Source: Betaproteobacteria bacterium (GTDB taxonomy: Bacteria; Pseudomonadota; Gammaproteobacteria; Burkholderiales; SG8-39). Taken from it: 9,529 nucleotides of DNA. The stretch's first letter is position 1. Each line of letters opens with the position of its first letter. The translations under genes and the position numbers were made by a program. A model generated the notes under the pieces. The model was not told the origin of the DNA and did not search any database. It saw nothing but the letters and a program-made list of their open reading frames with translations. This document shows, piece after piece, positions 1 to 8,211 of this stretch. Location of the stretch: the NCBI GenBank assembly GCA_012274205.1, contig JAAOZY010000271.1, forward strand, positions 1-9,529, in the 5' to 3' direction.

Positions 1-257
1 GCGTTGGCGTTGCCGGTGTTGATCAGCAGCGCGCGCGGCGGCCGCGCGCGCGCCAGATTTTCCTTGCACACGATCACGGGCGCTGCGCAAAAGCGATTTT
101 GGGTGAATACCCCGGCGACGTTTGCGCCTTCGGCCAGGCGCATGATCAGCAGATCCTTGCGTCCGGCCTTGCGCACGCCGGCCTCGGCCACGCCCAGCTC
201 CACTCCTTTTACCGGCAGCAGATCTTCAGGCTTGGTCGCGGCAAGATTCACGGCCAT
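1..257 (-). CDS. argJ: ArgJ, glutamate N-acetyltransferase / ornithine acetyltransferase, N-terminal part
   Basis: The first 85 codons of ArgJ are present; the gene runs off the left edge. ArgJ moves the acetyl group from N-acetylornithine to glutamate in the cytoplasmic arginine pathway (cyclic route), and in some organisms also uses acetyl-CoA. The visible protein starts MAVNLAA and carries the family's N-terminal segments: LLPVKGVELGVAEAG near residues 13-27, VAGVFTQNRFCAAPV near 47-61, and LLINTGNAN at 77-85, at the edge. The catalytic threonine at the alpha/beta self-cleavage site would lie beyond the window. The ATG at 257 is supported by GGAG at 267-264, six bases upstream. It begins 13 bases after the secA stop, so it is probably co-transcribed with secA. 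Whether it is mono- or bifunctional cannot be read from this fragment. Confidence 0.93.
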   Translation of the reverse strand, partial: MAVNLAATKPEDLLPVKGVELGVAEAGVRKAGRKDLLIMRLAEGANVAGVFTQNRFCAAPVIVCKENLARARPPRALLINTGNAN

Positions 258-270
258 GGCGGGCTCCGCT

Positions 271-2997
<2,727 letters not shown>

Positions 2998-3234
2998 TAA
3001 AGGCGTGGGGGATGATCCGGAAGAGAGCGCGAATTTTACCATGCCTACCCCGGCCAAAACGGCTGGAATAGGGCATCACGGCGCCCCGGGCAATCAGTCT
3101 TCAGGCCGCTACGGCAGCCCGGCGCCCGGCGGCCAATTCAGCGTGCGCGAATGAAAACGCGAGCAGATTTTCCCGCCCGCGCGCGCCGAAATTCCTGAGT
3201 GATTGCCGTTGCCGCGACCGCGCAAGCGGCGTTC
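2998..3234. other. 237-base gap between the M23 gene and secA
   Basis: I see no convincing gene here on either strand; the short open frames have no recognisable product. No SecM-like leader peptide is visible before secA, unlike in E. coli. The secA-proximal end holds a likely extended -10 box (listed separately). Near the middle, the arms GGCCGC (3104-3109) and GCGGCC (3129-3134) could form a 6-bp stem with a 19-base loop. That stem has no T-tract, so I do not call it a terminator of the upstream peptidase gene. Confidence 0.6.
3033..3041 (-). promoter_or_regulatory. Candidate secA promoter, extended -10
   Basis: On the minus strand the sequence reads TGGTAAAAT, an extended -10 (TGn followed by a hexamer five of six identical to TATAAT). 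It lies 35 bases before the secA ATG, implying a leader of about 29 bases. No good -35 box is seen at 15-18 bases, which is acceptable for extended -10 promoters. The same 12-base block, with one difference, precedes lpxC, which strengthens the call. No start site has been mapped. Confidence 0.55.
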
Positions 3235-4176
3235 TTATCGGCGTGCCATGACCGAAGCGGCGGAAACCTGGAGGAAGCGGTTGGGATTCTGCGCGACGCC
3301 CTTAAAGCGCACCTCGAAGTGCACATGCGGCCCAGTAGAGCGTCCAGTCGATCCGGACAGTGCGATTTCCGCACCGCGCTGCACCACGTCGCCCGGCTTG
3401 ACCAGCAGCTTCGAGTTGTGCGCGTAGCGCGTGATGAAGTCGTTGCCATGGTCGACATCGATCATGTAGCCGTATTGGGGATGGAACTGCGCGACCACCA
3501 CCACGCCGCCGGCCGCCGCGTGAACCGGCGTGCCCGGCTCCACCAGGAAATCGATGCCTTCGTGCATCGCGTTCTGGCCGGTAATGGGATCGATGCGCCA
3601 GCCGAAGCTCGACGCATTCCAGTCCACGTCGACCGGCCTGACCGTCGGCATGAGTTTCTTCTTCGCCCTGACGTCGAACAGGCGGCTTTCCAGTATGCCC
3701 ATGTAGTCGTAACGATTCTCCATGTGCTTGGACAGCGCATCGAGTTGCCCGGTGAGATCGTTCAGGGAAAGATCCTGCGTCGGGAAGCCGGTCGGCAGCG
3801 CGCCGCCGCGGCCGGGCATCTCGCCCATGCGGAATTCCTGCGGCTTCACGCCCGCCAGCGCCGACACGCGCTCGCCCAGCGCGTCCAGACGCACCAGCTG
3901 CGCCTGCATCTGCCCCACGCGCACGGCCATCGCATTCAGGTTTTCGCGCATGAACTCCTTGGCATGCAGGCTCTGCTGCGCCTGCGCCGACAGCACGAGT
4001 TCCTGCACCAGCGGCAGCTTGATATCGACCGCGTGGCGGAACACCAGATAGAACAGGGAGCTGGACAGGCCGATGACGGCGGCCGTCAGCAGGGTCACAC
4101 CCAGAAGCAGGTGGCGCGTATCCAGCGAAATCGACTTGGCCGTTGCCAGCCGGTTCGATACCAGAATAATATGCAC
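3235..4176 (-). CDS. Membrane-anchored M23/LytM-family metalloendopeptidase
   Basis: A 313-residue protein with a short cytoplasmic N-terminus, one membrane segment near residues 23-46, a helical, probably coiled-coil region (about 55-110 and 135-170), and a C-terminal LytM domain (about 185-300). The zinc site looks intact: H205 and D209 in HEGID, and H286 in HVHFE. The companion histidines H253 and H284 are also present. It is therefore predicted to be an active peptidoglycan endopeptidase facing the periplasm, not a degenerate amidase activator such as EnvC. Cleavage specificity cannot be read from sequence. The start is GTG at 4176, chosen because GGAGG lies five bases upstream and the membrane segment then sits near the N-terminus. 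Homologs commonly stand between dciA and secA, as PA4404 does in Pseudomonas. It diverges from dciA with only 23 bases between start codons. Confidence 0.93.
   Translation of the reverse strand: MHIILVSNRLATAKSISLDTRHLLLGVTLLTAAVIGLSSSLFYLVFRHAVDIKLPLVQELVLSAQAQQSLHAKEFMRENLNAMAVRVGQMQAQLVRLDALGERVSALAGVKPQEFRMGEMPGRGGALPTGFPTQDLSLNDLTGQLDALSKHMENRYDYMGILESRLFDVRAKKKLMPTVRPVDVDWNASSFGWRIDPITGQNAMHEGIDFLVEPGTPVHAAAGGVVVVAQFHPQYGYMIDVDHGNDFITRYAHNSKLLVKPGDVVQRGAEIALSGSTGRSTGPHVHFEVRFKGVAQNPNRFLQVSAASVMARR
4143..4170 (+). promoter_or_regulatory. Candidate dciA promoter inside the 5' end of the M23 gene
   Basis: TTGCCA (4143-4148, five of six matches to TTGACA) and AATAAT (4165-4170, five of six to TATAAT) are separated by 16 bases. 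A start near 4177 would give a leader of about 23 bases before the dciA ATG. The boxes lie in codons 3-11 of the peptidase gene on the opposite strand, because the gap itself is too short to hold a promoter. Confidence 0.5.
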
Positions 4177-4181
4177 GAACG

Positions 4182-4186
4182 CCTCC
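4182..4186 (-). promoter_or_regulatory. Ribosome binding site that sets the M23 GTG start
   Basis: GGAGG on the minus strand, five bases before GTG at 4176. It is the reason for preferring this GTG over other in-frame starts, and it lies in the 23-base spacer shared with dciA. Confidence 0.75.
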
Positions 4187-4199
4187 GAGACACAGCTCC

Positions 4200-4694
4200 A
4201 TGCAATCCGACAACATTCGCGCCTACCTGGACTCTGCCGCAGGCATTGCGGGCTTGTTACCCCAGGCGGAGCGTCTGATCGAATTGCGGCGCATCTACAG
4301 CAGATTGGTACCGCAGCAACTATCGCGATCTTCGGCCATAGTCAATTATAAGCAGCAAAAAGTCGTTATCTTCGCCGAAAATAACGCCATCGCAGCCAAG
4401 CTTAGATTGCTAAGTCCGCGATTAGTCAATGATTTTTCAAAAAGCGGGGTGGAGGTTACCGGAATCCGCATCGAAGTGCAACCCCGGCAGGCGCCGGCGC
4501 AGGAACCGAAACCGGAGCATGCGCAGCTCAGTCATGCCGGAGCGGAGAGCCTCGACGCCTTGGCCAGCAGGCTACCGGAATCGCCGCTCAAGCAGGCGCT
4601 GTCGCGCCTGGCTGCCCATGGCGCACAAGCGCAGGCACCGTCTGCCGAGGACTCTGAGGCTCCAGGCGAAGTAAGTGCTAACGATAAGCCCTGA
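4200..4694 (+). CDS. dciA: DciA (DUF721), replicative helicase loading factor
   Basis: A 164-residue protein of the DciA/DUF721 family. DciA is the ancestral partner that loads the DnaB helicase in most bacteria that lack phage-derived DnaC or DnaI loaders. The N-terminal half (about 20-95) has the family pattern: a helix with LIELRRIYSRLVP, then the strands and helix of the KH-like fold, including KVVIFAENNAIAAKLRLLSPRL (54-75). The C-terminal part (about 96-164) is rich in A, P, E and Q and is probably disordered, as in known members. Position supports the call: Pseudomonas PA4405 of this family also lies between lpxC and an M23 gene next to secA. It is the only plus-strand gene here, and its first half is richer in A+T than its neighbours. 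The ATG at 4200 has only a weak upstream purine run (GAGA at 4187-4190, rather far away), so the start is likely but not certain. Confidence 0.85.
   Translation: MQSDNIRAYLDSAAGIAGLLPQAERLIELRRIYSRLVPQQLSRSSAIVNYKQQKVVIFAENNAIAAKLRLLSPRLVNDFSKSGVEVTGIRIEVQPRQAPAQEPKPEHAQLSHAGAESLDALASRLPESPLKQALSRLAAHGAQAQAPSAEDSEAPGEVSANDKP
4345..4350 (-). promoter_or_regulatory. Candidate -10 box for the M23 gene, inside dciA
   Basis: The minus strand reads TATAAT, a perfect -10 consensus in an otherwise GC-rich window. It lies 169 bases before the peptidase GTG and would give a leader of about 160 bases, antisense to the start of dciA. No good -35 is present at 16-18 bases (for example GAAGAT at 4373-4368). 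A second, weaker candidate on the same strand is TTGACT (4429-4424) with TCTAAG (4406-4401), spacer 17. Either could be chance in an AT-rich coding stretch. Confidence 0.35.
4364..4386. repeat. Inverted repeat within dciA
   Basis: The arms CGTTAT (4364-4369) and ATAACG (4381-4386) enclose TTC and GAA, giving nine pairs with one mismatch and a three-base loop. It encodes part of the conserved VVIFAENN segment of DciA, so coding constraint alone might explain it. It also spans the place where the -35 of the candidate M23 promoter would sit. Confidence 0.45.
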
Positions 4695-4698
4695 ATCT

Positions 4699-4734
4699 AC
4701 CGCGGCAAGCTCGGCGCGCGCCCGACGCTGCGGT
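4699..4734. terminator. Imperfect hairpin between convergent dciA and lpxC
   Basis: The 41-base gap between the two stop codons contains ACCGC (4699-4703) pairing with GCGGT (4730-4734), and inside it TCGG (4711-4714) pairing with CCGA (4722-4725). There is no T-tract on either side. It might serve as a weak two-way terminator, but the evidence is only the symmetry and the convergent position. Confidence 0.25.
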
Positions 4735-4735
4735 C

Positions 4736-5650
4736 TCAGGCGGCTTGGGCGAGAAAGCGGGTGAGGCCGGCCGGGGCGTCCTCGGCGCGATCAAAGCTCG
4801 CGTACTCCCAGGCGCCGGCGTCGGCCAGGGTGGCGCGCAACAGCGCGTTGTTCAGGCCATGGCCCGACTTGTGCGCACTGAATGCCCCGATCAGCGGATG
4901 GCCGAGGAGGTACAAATCGCCGATCGCGTCCAGGATCTTGTGCTTCACGAACTCGTCCGCGTAGCGCAGACCGTCGGAATTCAGCACCCGGTATTCATCC
5001 ATCACGACCGCGTTTTCCAGGCTGCCGCCCATTGCGAGGCCGCTGGCGCGCAGCGTCTCGACGTCCTGCATGAAACCGAAAGTGCGCGCACGCGCGACTT
5101 CCTTGACATAGGAGGTCTCGGCGAAATCGACCACCACCTTCTGGCTGGACTTGTCGAAAACCGGATGGTTGAACACGATGGAAAACGTCAGCTTGAAGCC
5201 TGCGTAGGGCTCGAAGCGCGCCCATTTGTCGCCGTCCCTGACTTCCACCGCCTTCCTGATGCGGATAAAGCGCTTGGCCACGGCCTGCTCGACGATTCCC
5301 GCCGACTGCAGCAGAAACACGAATGGCGAGGCGCTGCCGTCCATGATGGGCACTTCCGCGCCGGTCAGGTCAACATAGGCGTTGTCCACGCCCAGCCCGG
5401 CGAACGCCGACATCAGGTGCTCCACCGTGGCGACCTTGACACCGCCCTCTTCCAGTGTGCTGCACAGGCGCGTGTCGCCCACTTTGTAGGCGCCGGCCCG
5501 CACATCGGCCGGCTGTGGCAGGTCCAGCCGGCGGAATACGATGCCCGTGTTGGCTTGCGCCGGACGCAGCGTCAGTTCCACTTTCTCGCCCGAATGCAGC
5601 CCTACGCCTGTTGCGCGTATGACAGACTTGAGCGTGCGCTGCTTCAACAT
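4736..5650 (-). CDS. lpxC: LpxC, UDP-3-O-acyl-N-acetylglucosamine deacetylase
   Basis: LpxC is the zinc enzyme that removes the acetyl group from UDP-3-O-acyl-GlcNAc, the committed step of lipid A synthesis, in the cytoplasm. The 304-residue length matches E. coli (305). The zinc ligands are H78 (in VEHLMSA), H237 and D241 (in HKILDAIGDLYLLG). The general base E77 and the catalytic H264 (in HKSGHGLNN) are present, as are the N-terminal QRTLKS and GVGLHSGEKV segments. Every known active-site residue is therefore in place. The start ATGTTGAAG at 5650 aligns with homologs; the ribosome binding site is weak (AAGAA about nine bases upstream). It follows ftsZ after a hairpin and probably has its own promoter. 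In E. coli LpxC is controlled by FtsH proteolysis through its C-terminal tail. The tail here ends FLAQAA; that is nonpolar, but FtsH control was not tested. Confidence 0.97.
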   Translation of the reverse strand: MLKQRTLKSVIRATGVGLHSGEKVELTLRPAQANTGIVFRRLDLPQPADVRAGAYKVGDTRLCSTLEEGGVKVATVEHLMSAFAGLGVDNAYVDLTGAEVPIMDGSASPFVFLLQSAGIVEQAVAKRFIRIRKAVEVRDGDKWARFEPYAGFKLTFSIVFNHPVFDKSSQKVVVDFAETSYVKEVARARTFGFMQDVETLRASGLAMGGSLENAVVMDEYRVLNSDGLRYADEFVKHKILDAIGDLYLLGHPLIGAFSAHKSGHGLNNALLRATLADAGAWEYASFDRAEDAPAGLTRFLAQAA

Positions 5651-5682
5651 CTAATGCGTTCTTGCCCGGCTTTGAAAGACGA

Positions 5683-5691
5683 ATTTTATCA
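5683..5691 (-). promoter_or_regulatory. Candidate lpxC promoter, extended -10
   Basis: The minus strand reads TGATAAAAT, an extended -10, 32 bases before the lpxC ATG, implying a leader of about 26 bases. The -35 position falls inside the GC-rich hairpin at 5699-5734 and has no resemblance to TTGACA. The block at 5680-5691 matches 3030-3041 before secA at 11 of 12 bases. Confidence 0.55.
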
Positions 5692-5698
5692 TAACTGC

Positions 5699-5734
5699 CG
5701 GGCGGGTCGCGCGGCCCGGAGCGCGACCCGCCCG
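5699..5734 (-). terminator. 14-bp perfect hairpin downstream of ftsZ
   Basis: The arms 5699-5712 and 5721-5734 are exact inverted complements (14 pairs, mostly G-C) around an 8-base loop. The hairpin starts 13 bases after the ftsZ stop, as a terminator would. No uninterrupted T-run follows on the minus strand; the next bases are GCAGTTATGATAAAATT. It may end the ftsQAZ transcript, weaken read-through into lpxC, or protect the ftsZ mRNA 3' end. Confidence 0.6.
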
Positions 5735-5747
5735 CTGGCAGCGCGCT

Positions 5748-6899
5748 CTAATCCGCCTGCTTGCGCAGGAACGCCGGGATGTCGTATTTGTCCATCCCGT
5801 TCTGCTGCAGCGCCTCGATGGTCGAGGCGCGGTTCTTGCGGATCACCGCCGGCATCGCATCGAGCGTCGCGTAGTCCACACCGCTCACCGCCATGTTGTC
5901 GGTGCCGTTCTTCACCACCAGCTGCGGCTTGGTCTGGCGTATCGCGGCAGGCTGGCCGAGCCCGGTCGCTACCACCGTCACGCGCAGCTCGTCGCCCATG
6001 TCCTCGTCGTAGACGGCGCCCAGGATCACGGTAGCGTCTTCGGCGGCGAAGCTGCGGATCGTCTCCATCACCTCCTTGGTCTCGCGCAACTTCAGTCCGG
6101 ACCTGGCGGCGGTGATGTTGACCAGCACTCCGCGCGCGCCGGACAGATTGACGCCCTCCAGCAGCGGGCAGGCTACCGCCTGCTCCGCGGCGATGTGCGC
6201 GCGGTCCATGCCGGATGCGGAGGCCGATCCCATCATCGCCATGCCCTGCTCGTGCATGACCGTCTTTACGTCCTGGAAATCGACGTTGATGAGTCCGCGG
6301 ATGTTGATGATCTCGGAGATGCCGGCCACCGCGTTCTTGAGCACGTTGTCGGCGGCGCTGAAGGCCTCCTCCATCGATACGTCCTCGCCGAGCACCTCTT
6401 CCAGCTTCTCGTTGAGGATCACGATCACCGAATCCACGTTCTGCGCCAGCTCGTCGATGCCGCCCTCGGCCGCCTGCATGCGCTTCACGCCCTCGAAGGT
6501 GAAGGGCTTGGTGACCACCGCCACCGTCAGGATGCCCATCTGCTTCGCCACTTCGGCCACCAGCGGCGCGGCGCCGGTGCCGGTGCCGCCGCCCATGCCG
6601 GCGGTGATGAACACCATGTGAGCGCCATGCAGCGCCTCCTCGATCTGATCGCGCGCCTCCAGGGCGGCGGCGCGCCCGGCCTCGGGCTTGGCCCCCGCCC
6701 CGAGTCCGCTCGCGCCGAGCTGGATCTGGTTCTTCGATTGCCCGTGCTCGAGCGCCTGGGCATCGGTGTTCATGGCGATGAATTCGACGCCCTGCACGGT
6801 GTTCCTGATCATGTGATCGACGGCATTGCCGCCGGCGCCGCCTACGCCGACCACCTTGATCACGGTACCGTTGTTCTGTGCATCCACGATTTCAAACAT
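5748..6899 (-). CDS. ftsZ: FtsZ, tubulin-like cell division GTPase
   Basis: FtsZ polymerises with GTP into the ring that organises the divisome. The 383-residue protein has the GTP-binding start VVGVGGAGGNAV (16-27), NTDAQAL (44-50), the tubulin signature GGGTGTG (103-109), and the T7 synergy loop NVDFQD (205-210) with D207 and D210 that complete the active site of the next subunit. A variable linker (about 318-370) leads to the conserved tail DIPAFLRKQAD (373-383) that binds FtsA and other partners. ILNEKL replaces the IPNDKL of E. coli, which I recall as usual in Betaproteobacteria. The start at 6899 is fixed by AAGGAGG four bases upstream, the strongest ribosome binding site in the window. 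The 82-base gap after ftsA holds two palindromes that may influence its expression. Confidence 0.98.
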   Translation of the reverse strand: MFEIVDAQNNGTVIKVVGVGGAGGNAVDHMIRNTVQGVEFIAMNTDAQALEHGQSKNQIQLGASGLGAGAKPEAGRAAALEARDQIEEALHGAHMVFITAGMGGGTGTGAAPLVAEVAKQMGILTVAVVTKPFTFEGVKRMQAAEGGIDELAQNVDSVIVILNEKLEEVLGEDVSMEEAFSAADNVLKNAVAGISEIINIRGLINVDFQDVKTVMHEQGMAMMGSASASGMDRAHIAAEQAVACPLLEGVNLSGARGVLVNITAARSGLKLRETKEVMETIRSFAAEDATVILGAVYDEDMGDELRVTVVATGLGQPAAIRQTKPQLVVKNGTDNMAVSGVDYATLDAMPAVIRKNRASTIEALQQNGMDKYDIPAFLRKQAD

Positions 6900-6903
6900 A
6901 GTG

Positions 6904-6910
6904 CCTCCTT
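6904..6910 (-). promoter_or_regulatory. Strong ftsZ ribosome binding site
   Basis: AAGGAGG, a near-complete match to the 16S anti-Shine-Dalgarno sequence, four bases before the ftsZ ATG. The neighbouring ftsA and ftsQ have only GGAG. This fits the known need for much more FtsZ than FtsA or FtsQ. Confidence 0.8.
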
Positions 6911-6951
6911 CCGGGTCTTAGTTAAGAAAACAAACTGCGAACTCACTGCCA

Positions 6952-6965
6952 TTTCCGGCCGGAAA
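6952..6965. repeat. 14-bp perfect palindrome between ftsA and ftsZ
   Basis: TTTCCGGCCGGAAA is identical to its own reverse complement. It could be a protein binding site, or an RNA stem with a small loop. It shares GGAAA (6961-6965), plus C6960, with the hairpin at 6960-6977, so in RNA the two structures cannot form together. Confidence 0.6.
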
Positions 6966-6977
6966 CCGAAGTTTCCG
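6960..6977 (-). repeat. UUCG-loop hairpin just after ftsA
   Basis: In the minus-strand RNA, CGGAAAC and GUUUCCG form a 7-bp stem closed by C-UUCG-G, an exceptionally stable tetraloop type. It begins four bases after the ftsA stop. No T-run follows, so it is unlikely to be a full terminator; it may stabilise the mRNA or mark a processing site between ftsA and ftsZ. Confidence 0.55.
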
Positions 6978-6981
6978 CCGC

Positions 6982-8211
6982 CTAGAAATTCCTTTGAAAC
7001 CATTCGCGCATACGCGAAAAAACCTGCCTGAACGATGCTCCCTGCAGCGCCTGGATGCCGCGCTGCGTCTGCGACTGGCCCTCGATCAGCAGCCCGATGG
7101 CGGTGGCATAGCGCGGGTGCTTCACCACATCGGCCAGCCCGCCGGCATAGCGCGGCGTGCCCAGGCGCACCGGCATGTGGAAAATCTCCTCGCCCAACTC
7201 GACCATGCCGCGCATCACGCTGGAGCCGCCGGTGAGCACCAGGCCCGAGGACAGCAGCTCCTCGTAGCCGGACTCGCGCAGCACCTTCTGGATCAGCGAA
7301 TACAGCTCCTCCACGCGCGGCTCGATCACTTCGGCCAGGGTCTGGCGCGACAGCTGGCGCGAGCCGCGGTCGCCGATGCCGGGCACCTCCACCAGCTCGT
7401 CGGGGTCGGCCAGCTGGCGCAGCGCACAGCCGCTGCGGATCTTGATTTCCTCGGCCTCGGCGGTCGGCGTGCGCAGCGCCATCGCAATGTCGTTGGTGAT
7501 CTGGTCGCCCGCGATCGGGATCACCGCGGTATGGCGGATCGCGCCTTCGCGGAAGATCGCGATGTCGGTGGTGCCGCCGCCGATGTCCACCAGGCACACG
7601 CCCAGCTCTTTCTCATCGTCGGTGAGCACCGCGATCGACGAGGCTAGCGGCTGCAGGATCAGGTCGTTCACCTCCAGGCCGCAGCGGCGCACGCACTTGA
7701 CGATGTTCTGCGCCGCCGACACCGCGCCGGTGACGATGTGCACTTCCACCTCCAGGCGCACGCCGCTCATCCCGAGCGGCTCGCGCACGCCGTCCTGGCC
7801 GTCGACGATGAACTGCTGGGTGAGAATGTGCAGGATCTGCTGATCGGTGGGGATGGGCAGCGCGCGCGCGGTCTCGATCACGCGCTGCACATCGAGCGCG
7901 GACACCTCCTTGTCCTTGATCGCCACCATGCCGCGCGAGTTGAAGCTCTTGATGTGGCTGCCGGCGATGCCGGTGAATACGCGCGTGATCTTGCAGTCGG
8001 CCATCAATTCGGCCTCCTCGAGCGCGCGCTGGATGGCGCTGACCGTGGCTTCGATGTTGACCACCACGCCTTTCTTCAGCCCCTTGGATTCGTGCCCGCC
8101 CATGCCGATGATGTTCAGCCGGTTGTCCGGCAGCAGCTCGGCGACGATCGCCACCACCTTGGAGGTGCCGATATCGAGCCCGACGACGAGGTTCTTGCTT
8201 TCCTTGCTCAT
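6982..8211 (-). CDS. ftsA: FtsA, actin-like membrane tether of FtsZ
   Basis: FtsA is the actin-family ATPase that anchors FtsZ filaments to the inner membrane and recruits later divisome proteins. The 409-residue protein (E. coli 420) shows the phosphate 1 loop GLDIGTSK (11-18), the FtsA-specific 1C subdomain (about 84-162), the phosphate 2 loop LVDIGGGTTDIAI (207-219) and the adenosine segment VLTGGSSVMRG (325-335). The C-terminal amphipathic helix SFRQVFSRMREWFQRNF (393-409) has alternating basic and bulky hydrophobic residues and is the membrane-targeting sequence. The ATG overlaps the ftsQ stop in ATGA, and GGAG (8222-8219) lies seven bases upstream, which indicates translational coupling to ftsQ. 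Nothing in the protein looks unusual. Confidence 0.98.
   Translation of the reverse strand: MSKESKNLVVGLDIGTSKVVAIVAELLPDNRLNIIGMGGHESKGLKKGVVVNIEATVSAIQRALEEAELMADCKITRVFTGIAGSHIKSFNSRGMVAIKDKEVSALDVQRVIETARALPIPTDQQILHILTQQFIVDGQDGVREPLGMSGVRLEVEVHIVTGAVSAAQNIVKCVRRCGLEVNDLILQPLASSIAVLTDDEKELGVCLVDIGGGTTDIAIFREGAIRHTAVIPIAGDQITNDIAMALRTPTAEAEEIKIRSGCALRQLADPDELVEVPGIGDRGSRQLSRQTLAEVIEPRVEELYSLIQKVLRESGYEELLSSGLVLTGGSSVMRGMVELGEEIFHMPVRLGTPRYAGGLADVVKHPRYATAIGLLIEGQSQTQRGIQALQGASFRQVFSRMREWFQRNF

Noticed and set aside
3104..3134. Possible terminator of the M23 gene
   Set aside because: The 6-bp stem has a 19-base loop, no T-tract and lies about 100 bases past the stop, so it is little better than chance in GC-rich DNA.
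3302..4216. A 304-codon minus-strand frame overlapping the M23 gene
   Set aside because: It is out of frame with the LytM motifs and dominated by G, A and R, as expected for a shadow frame; the GTG frame has the strong ribosome binding site and full domain.
4745..6034. A 429-codon plus-strand frame spanning lpxC, the gap and part of ftsZ
   Set aside because: It covers two confirmed minus-strand genes and the intergenic hairpin, and its translation is low-complexity with R, P and A runs near the end.
6052..6402. FtsZ differences from E. coli such as ILNEKL and INIRGLINVDF
   Set aside because: They match what I recall of betaproteobacterial FtsZ, and all GTPase residues remain, so they are lineage traits rather than an unusual FtsZ.
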